A stretch of 64,000 nucleotides of DNA from Pseudomonas alcaliphila JAB1. Lineage in GTDB: Bacteria > Pseudomonadota > Gammaproteobacteria > Pseudomonadales > Pseudomonadaceae. The position numbers and the translations under genes are program-made. A model generated the notes under the pieces. That model saw only the letters and a program-made list of their open reading frames with translations, made no database searches and was not told the origin of the DNA. Shown piece by piece: positions 37,132-46,991 of the stretch; within the stretch, counting starts at the first letter, position 1, and each line of letters opens with the position of its first letter. The stretch lies in the NCBI RefSeq assembly GCF_001941865.1, contig NZ_CP016162.1:4835501-4899500 (forward strand), read 5' to 3'.

Positions 37132-38367
37132 TTGACCTCTCTCACCACCAGCGAAGCCGGCCAAGCCGCCAGCGCCCGTCGCAAGAAACGCCTCGCCGCC
37201 TTTCTCTTCGTGGTTCCGCTGCTGCTGTTCATCATCGTCACCTTCGTCGCCCCGATTGGCAGCATGCTGTGGCGCAGCGTGTACCACCCGACGGTGGCCG
37301 AGCTGATTCCGCAAACCCTGGCCGAACTCGAACGCTGGGACGATCACAAGCAATTGCCCGACGAACGCACGCTGAGCATATTCGTCGACGAACTGCACGC
37401 CCTCGACAAACAGCGCCTGTCCGGCAAGCTGTCCGAGGAGTTCAACCGCGCCTATACGGGCATGTCCAGCGTGGTCAAAGCCACCGCGCGGCGCATCGGC
37501 CGGATGGATGCCGAAACGCTGCCATCCGAGGGGGTCGAAGCCCTGCTCGCCAGCCATCGCAACTGGAGCAAGCCCGAGCTGTGGTACGCCATCGAGCGCG
37601 CCGGCAAGGTCTACACCTACGACTACTACCTGACGGCTCTGGACCTGGAGATGCACCCAGACGATGGCATTCAGGTACGCCAGGACACGCAGATCTACCT
37701 GCAGCTGTATTCCAAGACCCTGAACATGGCGCTGGTCATCACCCTGCTCTGCGCCCTGCTCGGCTACCCGCTGGCCTACTACCTGGCCGGGCTGCCGTCG
37801 AACCGCGCCAATCTGCTGCTGGTGCTGGTGTTGCTGCCGTTCTGGACCTCGCTGCTGGTGCGCACCACCTCTTGGATCGCGCTGCTGCAGACCAACGGCG
37901 TGATCAATTCCACGCTGATGGGCATCGGCCTGATCAGTCAGCCCTTCGAGATGCTCTACACCTCGTTCGCCACCGTGGTGGCCATGACCCACATCCTGCT
38001 GCCGTTCATGATCCTGCCGCTGTACAGCGTGATGCGCGGCATCGATCCCAGCTACATGCGCGCAGCGCTGAGCCTCGGCGACAAACCGATCCCCGCGTTC
38101 GCCCGCATCTACTTCCCGATGACCTTGCCCGGGCTCAGCGCCGGTGCGTTGCTGGTGTTCATCATCTCGGTGGGCTACTACATCACCCCGGCGCTGGTCG
38201 GTGGTACCGACGGCCAGATGATCAGCAACATCATCGCTTTCCACATGCAGCGCTCGAACAACTGGGAGCTGGCCGCCGCGCTGGGCTCGCTGCTGCTCGG
38301 GCTGATCCTGTTGCTGTACTGGGTGTACGACCGTTTCGTCGGCGCCAGCAATATCAAGTTGGGATGA
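37132..38367 (+). CDS. Polyamine-type ABC transporter permease (PotB-like)
   Basis: A 411-residue inner-membrane permease, read from TTG 37132 with GGAG 7 bases upstream; the nearby ATG at 37127 meets a stop after two codons. It has TM1 at about 20-42, then about 150 residues of hydrophilic, presumably periplasmic sequence (to about 190), then five more helices with the EAA-type loop RGIDPSYMRAALSLGDKPIPAFARIYFPMTLPG. The long loop between TM1 and TM2 exceeds that of E. coli PotB and may contact the binding protein. Confidence 0.9.
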   Translation: MTSLTTSEAGQAASARRKKRLAAFLFVVPLLLFIIVTFVAPIGSMLWRSVYHPTVAELIPQTLAELERWDDHKQLPDERTLSIFVDELHALDKQRLSGKLSEEFNRAYTGMSSVVKATARRIGRMDAETLPSEGVEALLASHRNWSKPELWYAIERAGKVYTYDYYLTALDLEMHPDDGIQVRQDTQIYLQLYSKTLNMALVITLLCALLGYPLAYYLAGLPSNRANLLLVLVLLPFWTSLLVRTTSWIALLQTNGVINSTLMGIGLISQPFEMLYTSFATVVAMTHILLPFMILPLYSVMRGIDPSYMRAALSLGDKPIPAFARIYFPMTLPGLSAGALLVFIISVGYYITPALVGGTDGQMISNIIAFHMQRSNNWELAAALGSLLLGLILLLYWVYDRFVGASNIKLG

Positions 38368-38399
38368 ACATGTCCGCATCAGCATCGCAGCAGAACGGC

Positions 38400-38461
38400 G
38401 TAGCCCGGATGCAATCCGGGAAACCCGCCACCTTTCCTTCCCCGGACTGCGTCCGGGCTAC
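38400..38461. repeat. REP hairpin, GTAGCCCGGATG class
   Basis: Arms 38400-38420 (starting GTAGCCCGGATGCAATCCGG) and 38441-38461 pair almost perfectly. It lies between the two permease genes and is the second copy of the class seen at 28281-28341. Confidence 0.88.
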
Positions 38462-38500
38462 AGGCGGCACCCGCCGTCTTCTTGATCCGGGCTCGGCGCT

Positions 38501-39355
38501 ATGAAAATCCCCGCCTACTACGGTTTCTGGCACCACCTCGGCAACTGGCTGCTCAAGGTCAGCTCCTGGCTGGTGCTGCTGTTCCTGATCCTGCCGATCC
38601 TGGTGATCGTGCCGCTGTCGTTCAACGCCGAGCCCTTCTTCAGCTTCACCGAGGGCATGCTCACCCTTGATCCGGAGGCCTACTCGCTGCGCTGGTACCG
38701 GGAGATCCTCAACGATCCGAAGTGGATACTGGCGATCAAGAACAGCTTCTTCATCGGCATCCTCTCGACCATTCTGGCCACCATTCTGGGCACCTGCGCC
38801 GCCGTGGGCCTGGCGCGCGACGAGATGCCGTTTCGCCGCTTCATCACCGCCCTGCTGCTATCGCCGATGATCGTGCCGCTGATCATCACCGCCGCTGGCA
38901 TGTTCTTCTTCTACTCCAACCTCGGCCTGGCCGGCGGCTACCTGGGTGTGATCCTGGCCCACGCGGCGCTGGGTACGCCCTTCGTCATCATCACCGTCAC
39001 CGCCACGCTCACCGGCTTCGACTACAGCCTGGCACGCGCGGCGCTGAATCTCGGCGCTACGCCGATTCGCGTGTTCTTCGACGTGATCATGCCGCTGATT
39101 CGCCCCGGGGTGATCAGCGGCGCGCTGTTCGCCTTCATCACCTCCTTCGATGAGGTGGTGGTGATCCTGTTCATGGCCGGCCCACAGCAGCGCACCATTC
39201 CGCGGCAGATGTTCTCGGGCCTGCGCGAGCAGATCAACCCGAGCATCCTGGCCATCGCCACCCTGCTGATCCTGGTATCCATCGCTTTGCTGGTGACCAT
39301 CGAACTGCTGCGCCGCCGGGCCGAGCGGATGCGAGGGATCGAAATCCCCAACTGA
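38501..39355 (+). CDS. Polyamine-type ABC transporter permease (PotC-like)
   Basis: A 284-residue permease with six transmembrane segments. The conserved cytoplasmic loop is DYSLARAALNLGATPIRVFFDVIMPLIRPGVISG. The PotC-type sequence SFDEVVVILFMAGPQQRTIPRQMFSGLREQINPSILAIATLLI follows. It completes the transporter after a REP hairpin. The C-terminus ends with a basic RRRAERMRG tail. Confidence 0.93.
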   Translation: MKIPAYYGFWHHLGNWLLKVSSWLVLLFLILPILVIVPLSFNAEPFFSFTEGMLTLDPEAYSLRWYREILNDPKWILAIKNSFFIGILSTILATILGTCAAVGLARDEMPFRRFITALLLSPMIVPLIITAAGMFFFYSNLGLAGGYLGVILAHAALGTPFVIITVTATLTGFDYSLARAALNLGATPIRVFFDVIMPLIRPGVISGALFAFITSFDEVVVILFMAGPQQRTIPRQMFSGLREQINPSILAIATLLILVSIALLVTIELLRRRAERMRGIEIPN

Positions 39356-39590
39356 GCGGCGCGCGGCTGCGCCGGCAATCGCCCGCGCCTTGGCTCAGCG
39401 GCGACAGCGGGCGTAGAATCCATGCATTCCTCGCCACCCATCCCCTGGCGAGCCCTGAGCACGGGTCAGACGCGCGGCCACCCCGCGACGTCCGGTGACC
39501 CCGCCGAACGCACGGCCATCTCCCGTTTGCATCCGGTTCAGTCGACGCTCACCATACGAACATCACCTGATCAGCCGCAGGAACCCTGTC

Positions 39591-41429
39591 ATGCCCGATT
39601 ACCGCTCGAAAACCTCCACCCACGGCCGCAACATGGCCGGCGCCCGCGCCCTGTGGCGTGCCACCGGGATGAAGGACGAAGACTTCAAGAAGCCGATCAT
39701 CGCCGTTGCCAACTCCTTCACCCAGTTCGTGCCCGGCCACGTGCACCTGAAGGACATGGGCCAGCTGGTCGCCCGCGAGATCGAGAAGCACGGCGGCGTG
39801 GCCAAGGAATTCAACACCATCGCCGTCGATGACGGCATCGCCATGGGCCACGACGGCATGCTCTATTCGCTGCCGAGCCGCGAGATCATCGCCGACTCCG
39901 TGGAATATATGGTCAACGCCCATTGTGCGGATGCGATTGTCTGCATCAGCAACTGCGACAAGATCACCCCCGGCATGCTGATGGCCGCCCTGCGCCTGAA
40001 CATCCCGGTGGTGTTCGTCTCCGGCGGGCCGATGGAGGCCGGCAAGACCAAGCTGGCCAACCACGGCCTGGACCTGGTCGATGCCATGGTCATCGCCGCC
40101 GACGACAGCGCCAGCGACGAGAAGGTCGCCGAGTACGAGCGCAGCGCCTGCCCGACCTGCGGCAGCTGCTCCGGCATGTTCACCGCCAACTCGATGAACT
40201 GCCTGGCCGAGGCCCTCGGCCTAGCCCTGCCGGGCAATGGCTCCACACTGGCCACCCACAGCGACCGCGAGCAGCTGTTCCTGCGCGCCGGGCGCCTGGC
40301 GGTGGAGCTGTGCCAGCGCTACTACGGCGAGAACGACGACTCGGTGCTGCCGCGCAATATCGCCAACTTCAAGGCGTTCGAGAACGCCATGATGCTGGAC
40401 ATCGCCATGGGCGGCTCGACCAACACCATCCTCCACCTGCTGGCCGCCGCCCAGGAAGCCGAGATCGATTTCGACCTGCGCGATATCGACCGCCTGTCCC
40501 GCGTCGTGCCGCAGCTGTGCAAGGTGGCGCCGAACATCCAGAAGTACCACATGGAAGACGTGCACCGCGCCGGCGGCGTCTTCAGCATCCTCGGCGAGCT
40601 GGCTCGCGGCGGCCTGCTGCACACCGACGTGGCCACCGTGCACAGCCCGAGCATGGCCGACGCCATCGCCCAGTGGGACATCACCCAGACCCGCGACGAG
40701 AAGGTGCACACCTTCTTCAAGGCCGGCCCGGCCGGTATCCCCACCCAGACCGCGTTCAGCCAGAGCACCCGCTGGCCGAGCCTGGACGACGACCGCGAGA
40801 ACGGCTGCATCCGCAGCGTCGAGCACGCCTACTCCCAGGAGGGCGGCCTGGCCGTGCTGTACGGCAATATCGCCCTCGACGGCTGCGTGGTGAAGACCGC
40901 CGGCGTGGATGAATCGATCCACGTGTTCGAAGGCACCGCGAAGATTTTCGAGAGCCAGGACGCCGCCGTGAAAGGCATTCTCGCCGACGAGGTCAAGGCC
41001 GGTGATGTGGTGATCATCCGCTACGAAGGCCCGAAAGGTGGCCCGGGCATGCAGGAAATGCTCTATCCCACCAGCTACCTGAAATCCAAGGGCCTGGGCA
41101 AGGCCTGCGCCCTGCTCACCGATGGCCGTTTCTCCGGCGGCACCTCGGGCCTGTCCATCGGCCACGCCTCGCCGGAAGCCGCTGCCGGCGGCGCCATCGG
41201 TCTGGTGGAAGACGGCGACAAGATCCACATCGACATCCACAATCGCACCATCCAACTGCTGGTCAGCGATGAAGAGCTGTCGCACCGCCGCCACGCCCAG
41301 GACAAGAAGGGCTGGAAGCCGGTGGAACAGCGTCCGCGCAAGGTCACCACGGCGCTCAAGGCCTACGCCCTGCTCGCCACCAGCGCCGACAAGGGCGCGG
41401 TGCGCAACAAGGCAATGCTCGACGGCTGA
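39591..41429 (+). CDS. ilvD: Dihydroxyacid dehydratase IlvD
   Basis: The third step of valine and isoleucine synthesis, using an iron-sulfur cluster. It has 612 residues from ATG 39591; the frame is open to 39495 but shows non-IlvD sequence. Cluster and active-site motifs are [12 protein letters not shown] and [21 protein letters not shown], and [20 protein letters not shown] near the end. Normal length. It is followed by a strong terminator. Confidence 0.97.
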   Translation: MPDYRSKTSTHGRNMAGARALWRATGMKDEDFKKPIIAVANSFTQFVPGHVHLKDMGQLVAREIEKHGGVAKEFNTIAVDDGIAMGHDGMLYSLPSREIIADSVEYMVNAHCADAIVCISNCDKITPGMLMAALRLNIPVVFVSGGPMEAGKTKLANHGLDLVDAMVIAADDSASDEKVAEYERSACPTCGSCSGMFTANSMNCLAEALGLALPGNGSTLATHSDREQLFLRAGRLAVELCQRYYGENDDSVLPRNIANFKAFENAMMLDIAMGGSTNTILHLLAAAQEAEIDFDLRDIDRLSRVVPQLCKVAPNIQKYHMEDVHRAGGVFSILGELARGGLLHTDVATVHSPSMADAIAQWDITQTRDEKVHTFFKAGPAGIPTQTAFSQSTRWPSLDDDRENGCIRSVEHAYSQEGGLAVLYGNIALDGCVVKTAGVDESIHVFEGTAKIFESQDAAVKGILADEVKAGDVVIIRYEGPKGGPGMQEMLYPTSYLKSKGLGKACALLTDGRFSGGTSGLSIGHASPEAAAGGAIGLVEDGDKIHIDIHNRTIQLLVSDEELSHRRHAQDKKGWKPVEQRPRKVTTALKAYALLATSADKGAVRNKAMLDG

Positions 41430-41449
41430 TTCGTCAGCCTGCTACAGCG

Positions 41450-41479
41450 AAAAGCCCGGCCTGGTTTGCCGGGCTTTTT
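41450..41479 (+). terminator. Intrinsic terminator of ilvD
   Basis: Stem AAAGCCCGGC/GCCGGGCTTT with a 7-base loop and T5 tail, 21 bp after the ilvD stop. Confidence 0.93.
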
Positions 41480-41552
41480 ATTGTCGGAAGGTTTTGCATC
41501 TGACGCTGATCGCCAGCAAGCTGGCGCCTGCATCCATGCTCAGGAGCCCATC

Positions 41553-42011
41553 ATGCGCATCGGTCTGATCGCCGACACCCACAACCTGCTGCGCCCCGAA
41601 GCGCTGGCAGCGCTGCAAGGCGTCGATCATCTGATCCATGCCGGCGATATCGGCGGGCCGCACATCCTGACCGAGCTGGAGCGCATCGCGCCGCTGTCGG
41701 TGGTACGCGGCAACAACGACCAGGAGGCTTGGGCCGATAACATTCCCGAGGCGCTGACGCTGCGCTTCGCAGACATCACGCTCTATGTCCTGCACGACCT
41801 GAAACAACTGAATATCGACCCCAGAGCGCTTGGAATCGATGTGGTAATCGCCGGTCACTCGCACAAGCCGCTGCACGAAAAGCGCAACGGAGTGCTCTAT
41901 CTCAACCCCGGCAGCGCCGGGCCGCGACGCTTCAAGCTGCCCATCGGCGTGGGCATTCTGCATATCGAGGATGACCGGGCACGGGCCGAGCTGATCACGC
42001 TGGAGGTCTAA
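41553..42011 (+). CDS. YfcE/MJ0936-type metallophosphoesterase
   Basis: A 152-residue calcineurin-like phosphoesterase. The metal motifs are all present: GLIADTHN (start), HAGDIGG, RGNND, and GHSHKPLHEKRNGVLYLNPGSAGPRR. Small members hydrolyse phosphodiesters, but the physiological substrate is not known. ATG 41553 follows CAGGAGCCCATC. Confidence 0.92.
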   Translation: MRIGLIADTHNLLRPEALAALQGVDHLIHAGDIGGPHILTELERIAPLSVVRGNNDQEAWADNIPEALTLRFADITLYVLHDLKQLNIDPRALGIDVVIAGHSHKPLHEKRNGVLYLNPGSAGPRRFKLPIGVGILHIEDDRARAELITLEV

Positions 42012-42028
42012 TGCGGGTGCTGGAATTG

Positions 42029-42102
42029 GTGGGCTGAAGCGGATCGCCGCCCGGCCCACCCTACTCGATCGGGCATGGCTGTAGGGTGGGCTTCAGCCCA
42101 CC
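42029..42102. repeat. REP pair, GTAGGGTGGGC class
   Basis: Two inverted copies lie in the phosphoesterase-gloA gap. The left one (42029-42063, GGTGGGCTGAAGC...CCCACCCTAC) carries an insertion GGATCGCCGCCCG. The right one (42081-42102) begins GTAGGGTGGGCTTCAGCCCA. The same class surrounds the transposase at 48.5-49.0 kb. Confidence 0.85.
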
Positions 42103-42249
42103 ATTCAAGACACCACACCAGCAAGGCAGATGAAAGAGTCCCATCCACCCTGCGGTGACATTCGACCTTGAAAAACGCCATGGGCGAAGCCATCTAGGTA
42201 GATACGGCCTTTAAGCACCGCCCCCATTCCCTACCTGATGGAGAACCCC

Positions 42250-42777
42250 ATGACCCTCGACGAGCTCAACGCCATTCCCGGCGTGACCGCCAAACCCGAC
42301 GTCGCCACTGCCGACTTCGTCTACAACCACACTATGATCCGCGTGAAGGATCTGCAGAAATCCCTGGATTTCTACACCCGCGTGCTGGGCTTCACCCTGC
42401 TGGAGAAGAAAGACTTCCCCGACGCCGAGTTCAGCCTGTACTTCCTCGCCCTGATCAATGACAAGTCGCAGATCCCGGCTGACCCGGCGGCTCGCCATCA
42501 ATGGCGCAAGTCGATCCCTGGCGTGCTGGAGCTGACCTACAACTACGGCACCGAGAAAGACCCGGAATTTTCCTACCACAGCGGCAACAGCGACCCGCGC
42601 GGTTTCGGTCACCTGTGCGTGTCGGTGCCGGACATCAAGGCGGCCTGCCAGCGCTTCGAAGACCTCGGTGTGGACTTCCAGAAACGCCTGACCGACGGCC
42701 GCATGCGCGACATTGCCTTTATCAAGGACCCGGACGGCTACTGGGTCGAGATCATCCAGTTCACCGAAGTGATCTGA
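42250..42777 (+). CDS. gloA: Lactoylglutathione lyase (glyoxalase I)
   Basis: Converts the hemithioacetal of methylglyoxal and glutathione to S-lactoylglutathione. It has 175 residues, the long form. ATG 42250 is preceded by GGAG at the right distance; the upstream ATG at 42238 is an alternative. Motifs are NHTMIRVKDLQKSLDFYTRVLGF, LELTYNYGTEKDP, GFGHLCVSVPD and KDPDGYWVEIIQ, with metal ligands His, Glu, His, Glu. The length and the region around LALINDKSQIP suggest the zinc-type, eukaryote-like class. Confidence 0.94.
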   Translation: MTLDELNAIPGVTAKPDVATADFVYNHTMIRVKDLQKSLDFYTRVLGFTLLEKKDFPDAEFSLYFLALINDKSQIPADPAARHQWRKSIPGVLELTYNYGTEKDPEFSYHSGNSDPRGFGHLCVSVPDIKAACQRFEDLGVDFQKRLTDGRMRDIAFIKDPDGYWVEIIQFTEVI

Positions 42778-42802
42778 TTCTCGCCTCCGCGAAAAACGAA
42801 AC

Positions 42803-42838
42803 AACGAGGGGCTGTCTCCAGCGAGGCAGCCCCTCGTT
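42803..42838 (+). terminator. Terminator after gloA
   Basis: Perfect 12-bp stem AACGAGGGGCTG/CAGCCCCTCGTT with a 12-base loop, between convergent gloA and YitT genes; it could serve both strands. Confidence 0.8.
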
Positions 42839-42849
42839 CGTTCATGGGC

Positions 42850-43497
42850 TCAGCTGACGCCGACGTAGCGATCCGCCCGGTGATTGATCGCCAGCACCAG
42901 ATTGAGCATCACCGCCCCCAGCACCGAGAGCAGCACCTTGTCTGGCGACACCACGAAGATCGCCGCCAGGACGATGCTCGCATCGATGGCCATCTGCACG
43001 GCCCCCGCACGGAAACCGAAGCGCTCCTGCATGTACAGCGCGAGAATGTTCACCCCGCCCAGGCTGGCGCGGTGGCGGAACAGCATAAGCAACCCCAGCC
43101 CCATGGCGGCACCACCGAACAGCGCGGCATACACGGAGCTGAGATGGGCAAAGGCGACCCACTGCGGCGTCAGCTCGGCCAGCAGCGAAACCAGCAATAC
43201 CGCGCAGCCTGTGCGCAAGGTGAAACCCCAGCCCATGCGCCAGATACCCAGCAAATAGAACGGCAGGTTGACCAGGCAGAACACCAGACCGAACGACCAG
43301 CCGGCCTGGTAGTTGGCCAGAAAGGCGATGCCGACGGTGCCGCCTGTCAACAACCCCGCATGGGCGTAGAAGGCGATGCCCAGCGCCACCAGAGCGGTAC
43401 CGAACAGCAGGGCCAGCGCATCTTCCCAGAGTGGATGGCGCACGAAGAGTGCAGCGACGGCGTTCAGTTGCTCGTCGTCGGGCGATTGCTCAGACAT
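42850..43497 (-). CDS. YitT-family membrane protein
   Basis: A 215-residue integral membrane protein (ATG 43497) with about five hydrophobic helices. It has family features ALGIAFYAHAGLLTGGTVGIAFL and RASLGGVNILALYMQERFGF, but lacks the C-terminal DUF2179 domain of many YitT proteins. The transport substrate is unknown. It is convergent with gloA. Confidence 0.88.
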   Translation of the reverse strand: MSEQSPDDEQLNAVAALFVRHPLWEDALALLFGTALVALGIAFYAHAGLLTGGTVGIAFLANYQAGWSFGLVFCLVNLPFYLLGIWRMGWGFTLRTGCAVLLVSLLAELTPQWVAFAHLSSVYAALFGGAAMGLGLLMLFRHRASLGGVNILALYMQERFGFRAGAVQMAIDASIVLAAIFVVSPDKVLLSVLGAVMLNLVLAINHRADRYVGVS

Positions 43498-43609
43498 GTA
43501 AAAACCTGCATCAGGATGCACGAAAGAAAGTTACGGCAGAGGCAAGGCAATGGCCATCACGCCGCACAGGGGAATCTGGCGGCAGAGATGGCCGGAAAGC
43601 TCGGCAGGA

Positions 43610-44128
43610 TTATGCGCCGCGGCGCTCCCACACTTCGAAGGCGTAGAACGGTGTCTCGGCCGAAGCCGGGTGCTCGACGCTGGAGGTCATGCGCCAGGTA
43701 GCCTCGTCGACCTCGGGGAAGAAGGCATCGCCTTCAGGCTCGAGGCCGACACGCGTCAGGTACAGGCGATCAGCCTGGGCCAGGCCCAGCTCATAAAGCT
43801 GCGCGCCGCCGATCAACATCAGTTCCTCGGCATCCTCGTCACGCGCCCAGGCGTCGGCTCGTTCGATGGCCTCTTCCAGCGTCGCGAATACCTCGGCACC
43901 TTCCAGGGTCAGGCCCGCCTGGCGACTGACCACGATGTTGAGCCTGCCGGGCAATGGCCGACCGAGCGAATCCCAGGTCTTGCGCCCCATGATGATCGGC
44001 TTGCCGAGCGTCAGCGCCTTGAAATGCTTGAGGTCCGCCGGCAGGTGCCAGGGCAGCTGGTTATCGCGACCGATCACACGGTTGTGCGCGAGCGCGGCGA
44101 TCAGGGAAAGGGGTAGAGTCGTTTTCAT
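43610..44128 (-). CDS. folA: Dihydrofolate reductase
   Basis: Reduces dihydrofolate to tetrahydrofolate with NADPH. It has 172 residues from ATG 44128. Motifs are LSLIAALAHNRVIGRDNQLPWHLPADLKHFKALT (substrate and Met20 loop), IIMGRKTWDSLGRPLPGR, and LMLIGGAQLYELGL. Normal length. It would recycle the dihydrofolate produced by ThyA, whose gene is truncated 5 kb away. Confidence 0.96.
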   Translation of the reverse strand: MKTTLPLSLIAALAHNRVIGRDNQLPWHLPADLKHFKALTLGKPIIMGRKTWDSLGRPLPGRLNIVVSRQAGLTLEGAEVFATLEEAIERADAWARDEDAEELMLIGGAQLYELGLAQADRLYLTRVGLEPEGDAFFPEVDEATWRMTSSVEHPASAETPFYAFEVWERRGA

Positions 44129-44255
44129 GGCCGCGAGCATAGCAGAGCACCCAGCGGCCTCGCAGCCCACCTGTGGCCGAAGCAACGCTGTCGTCGTATC
44201 GTCATATTCGCCGTAGCAGGCTAGCGGCTGAATCCACGAGCAAGGAGCTAGCGTC

Positions 44256-45398
44256 ATGTCGAAATCACTATCTGCCTGGATATTGGGCGTCACACTGCTG
44301 CCACTGTCGGTCTTCGCCAGCCCGACTCCGGATAACGTCCAGGCCGCCATCGACTGGGCCCAGCAGCAACCCAGCGCCAAGCAACCCAAGACCTGGGACA
44401 CCAAGGCTCCACTGGTGATCGCCCACCGGGGCGCCAGCGGTTACGCGCCCGAGCACACCCTGGCCGCCTACGCGTTGGCGGCCTTGCAAGGCGCCGACTA
44501 CATCGAGCCCGACCTGGTGATGACGCGCGACGGCCAACTGGTCGCCCGTCACGACAACGAACTGGGATTGACCACCGACGTGGCGCAGCGCCCCGAATTC
44601 GCTGACCGCAAACGCACCCAGAGCGTCGACGGGCGCAGCCTGGAAGGCTGGTTCAGTGAGGACTTCACCCTGGCCGAGCTGAAAACCCTGCGCGCCATCG
44701 AACGCATCCCGCAGCAGCGGCCGGGCAATACCCGCTTCAATGGCCAGTTCGAGATTCCCACACTGCAGGAGATCATCGATCTGGTGAAACGGCTGGAAGC
44801 CCTCCAGCAACGGACCCTGGGTTTGTACCCGGAAACCAAGCACCCCACCCACTTCCAGCAACTCGACCTGGCCATGGAGAAACCACTGCTGGCGGTGCTC
44901 GAACGCAACGGCTATGACAGCGCCGACGCGCCCGTTTTCATCCAGTCCTTCGAAGTGGATAACCTCAAGACACTGAGCAAACTGACCCCAATCCGCCTGG
45001 TGCAGCTGCTGTGGATAGAGGGCCAACCCTACGATCAGCAGGTACTGGGCAGTGACCTTGGCTATCAACAGATGATCACGCCAGAAGGCCTGAAAAACAT
45101 CGCGAGCTACGCCGCCGGCATCGGTCCGGAGAAAGGCATGATCATCCCGCGTGATGCCGCCGGTAACCTGACCGCGCCGACCAGCCTGGTACGTGACGCC
45201 CATGCTGCCGGGCTCAAGGTGCACCCCTATACCTTCCGCGCCGAGAACGCCTTCCTGCCCACCAGCCTGCGCAGTGGCGACGTACCAAGTAATCGCGGCG
45301 ACATCGACGCCGAGCTGCGTGCCTTCCTCGCCACCGGCATCGACGGCCTGTTCATCGACCAACCGGACATCGCCGTGCGGTTGCGCCAGCAGCGCTGA
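44256..45398 (+). CDS. glpQ: Periplasmic glycerophosphodiester phosphodiesterase
   Basis: Releases glycerol 3-phosphate from glycerophosphodiesters in the periplasm. It has 380 residues with a signal peptide ending VFASP. Catalytic HRGASGYAPEHTLAAY and the metal-site EPDLVMTRDGQLVARHD are present, followed by LYPETKHPTHFQ. The usual GlpQ C-terminus VRLRQQR ends with IDGLFIDQPDIAV. Complete. Confidence 0.95.
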   Translation: MSKSLSAWILGVTLLPLSVFASPTPDNVQAAIDWAQQQPSAKQPKTWDTKAPLVIAHRGASGYAPEHTLAAYALAALQGADYIEPDLVMTRDGQLVARHDNELGLTTDVAQRPEFADRKRTQSVDGRSLEGWFSEDFTLAELKTLRAIERIPQQRPGNTRFNGQFEIPTLQEIIDLVKRLEALQQRTLGLYPETKHPTHFQQLDLAMEKPLLAVLERNGYDSADAPVFIQSFEVDNLKTLSKLTPIRLVQLLWIEGQPYDQQVLGSDLGYQQMITPEGLKNIASYAAGIGPEKGMIIPRDAAGNLTAPTSLVRDAHAAGLKVHPYTFRAENAFLPTSLRSGDVPSNRGDIDAELRAFLATGIDGLFIDQPDIAVRLRQQR

Positions 45399-45458
45399 TT
45401 AGCACCAAGGCGGATCAGGGGTTATCCTCAACCCCTGATCCGAACGACGAGACGCCGC

Positions 45459-46850
45459 GTGACAGCCGCCTCCTCCCCCACGCCTTTCCAACGCCTCTGG
45501 CTCAGCGAGACCATTCGCCTGCGCGAGGAACACGCTGGCCCACTCGAGGACGCCGAAGCCAATCGCCTGGCCCGTGCCGAGCACGGAGACCTGGCCGAGC
45601 GCATCCAGCACCGCGCCCTGCACCTGGCCCGTCGTGATGGTCAGTCGCAGGCGCTGCTGCACTGGCTGCAGGGCGCACGCCTGGCCGGTCTGCTGCTGGC
45701 GCTGTTGGCCCTGCTCAGCGGCTTCGGTCTGGCTCTGGCCGCGTTGGGTGACGGGCGCCAACCCGTCAATGTGTTCTGGGCGCTGGGCAGCCTGCTCGGG
45801 CTCAACCTGCTGATGCTGCTTGGCTGGCTGCTGGGTCTGCTGCTGACCCGAGACCACCCCGGCGCACTTGGCCGCCTGTGGCTGTGGCTTAGCGAGAAGC
45901 TGGCGCGCGACGCCAGCGCTGCGCAACTGGCCCCGGCCCTGCTGCTGATGCTGCAACGCCAGTGCCTGACCCGCTGGGGCCTGGGTCTGATGGTCAACGG
46001 CTTGTGGACGCTGGCCATGCTCGCGGCATTGACCACCCTACTGTTGCTGCTCGCCACCCGCCGCTACGGTTTCGTCTGGGAAACCACCATTCTCACTGGC
46101 GACACCTTCATCGCCCTGACCCAGGCCATCGGCGCCCTGCCCGCGCTGCTCGGCTTCAGCCTGCCGGACATCGACGTCATTCGTGCCAGCGGCGATACCG
46201 CCATCGCCAGTGAAGCGGCCCGGCAGAGCTGGGCCGGCTGGCTGGTCGGCGTGGTGCTAGTCTACGGCCTGCTGCCACGCCTGCTGCTGGCGCTGCTGTG
46301 CCTGTGGCGCTGGCAATCCGGCAAAGGCGCGCTGCGCCTGGATCTCGACCTACCGGGCTACAGCCTGCTGCGCCAGCGCCTGCAACCGGACAGCGAACGT
46401 CTCGGCGTCTGCGACCTGGCGCCAGCAGCTCTGCATCAGCCGCAAGGCGGCGCCAGTATCCAAGCCGGCAGCGGCGCGCTGCTGCTCGGCATCGAACTGG
46501 ACGAGCGCCGCCCCTGGCCGCCCGCGCCGCTGCCCAAGGGCGTGGCGGATGCCGGGGTGATTGACAGCCGCGAACAGCGCCGCCAGTTGCTCGAACAACT
46601 GACCCGCTTCCCGCCCGAACGTCTGGCCATCGCTTGCGACCCGCGCCGCTCACCGGATCGCGGCACCCTGGCGCTGCTCGGCGAACTGGCGCGTTGTGCG
46701 AGCGCCACGCGCGTCTGGCTGCTACCGCCGACGCCCGGTGAGAGCCTGGACAGCGCGCGCCTGACGGACTGGCACCAGGCCCTCGACACCCTAGGGCTGA
46801 CCCACGGTGATACGGCGCCGCTGAACTGGCTGGAGAGCGGACATGACTAG
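45459..46850 (+). CDS. DUF2868 membrane protein
   Basis: A 463-residue inner-membrane protein read from GTG 45459. It has paired helices near residues 72-95 and 102-128, and further helices near 175-200 and 260-290; the C-terminal third is cytoplasmic. It is always found with a DUF3482 GTPase in Pseudomonas (the next gene here), so the two likely act together; the process is unknown. Confidence 0.85.
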   Translation: MTAASSPTPFQRLWLSETIRLREEHAGPLEDAEANRLARAEHGDLAERIQHRALHLARRDGQSQALLHWLQGARLAGLLLALLALLSGFGLALAALGDGRQPVNVFWALGSLLGLNLLMLLGWLLGLLLTRDHPGALGRLWLWLSEKLARDASAAQLAPALLLMLQRQCLTRWGLGLMVNGLWTLAMLAALTTLLLLLATRRYGFVWETTILTGDTFIALTQAIGALPALLGFSLPDIDVIRASGDTAIASEAARQSWAGWLVGVVLVYGLLPRLLLALLCLWRWQSGKGALRLDLDLPGYSLLRQRLQPDSERLGVCDLAPAALHQPQGGASIQAGSGALLLGIELDERRPWPPAPLPKGVADAGVIDSREQRRQLLEQLTRFPPERLAIACDPRRSPDRGTLALLGELARCASATRVWLLPPTPGESLDSARLTDWHQALDTLGLTHGDTAPLNWLESGHD

Positions 46851-46875
46851 AGAGCCGCAGGCACACGGGCTTCAT

Positions 46876-46943
46876 GTAGGAGCGAGCTCTGCTCGCGAAC
46901 CATGGCAAACGGCAAAAGCTTCGCGAGCAGAGCTCGCTCCTAC
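46876..46943. repeat. REP hairpin, GTAGGAGC class, perfect 23-bp stem
   Basis: Arms 46876-46898 (starting GTAGGAGCGAGCTCTGCTCG) and 46921-46943 are exact inverted copies. It sits between the DUF2868 gene and its partner GTPase gene. Confidence 0.92.
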
Positions 46944-46991
46944 CTCGATGCACGCTCTGCTACCTCCTCGCTGCCTGATCGAGGCCACGGC

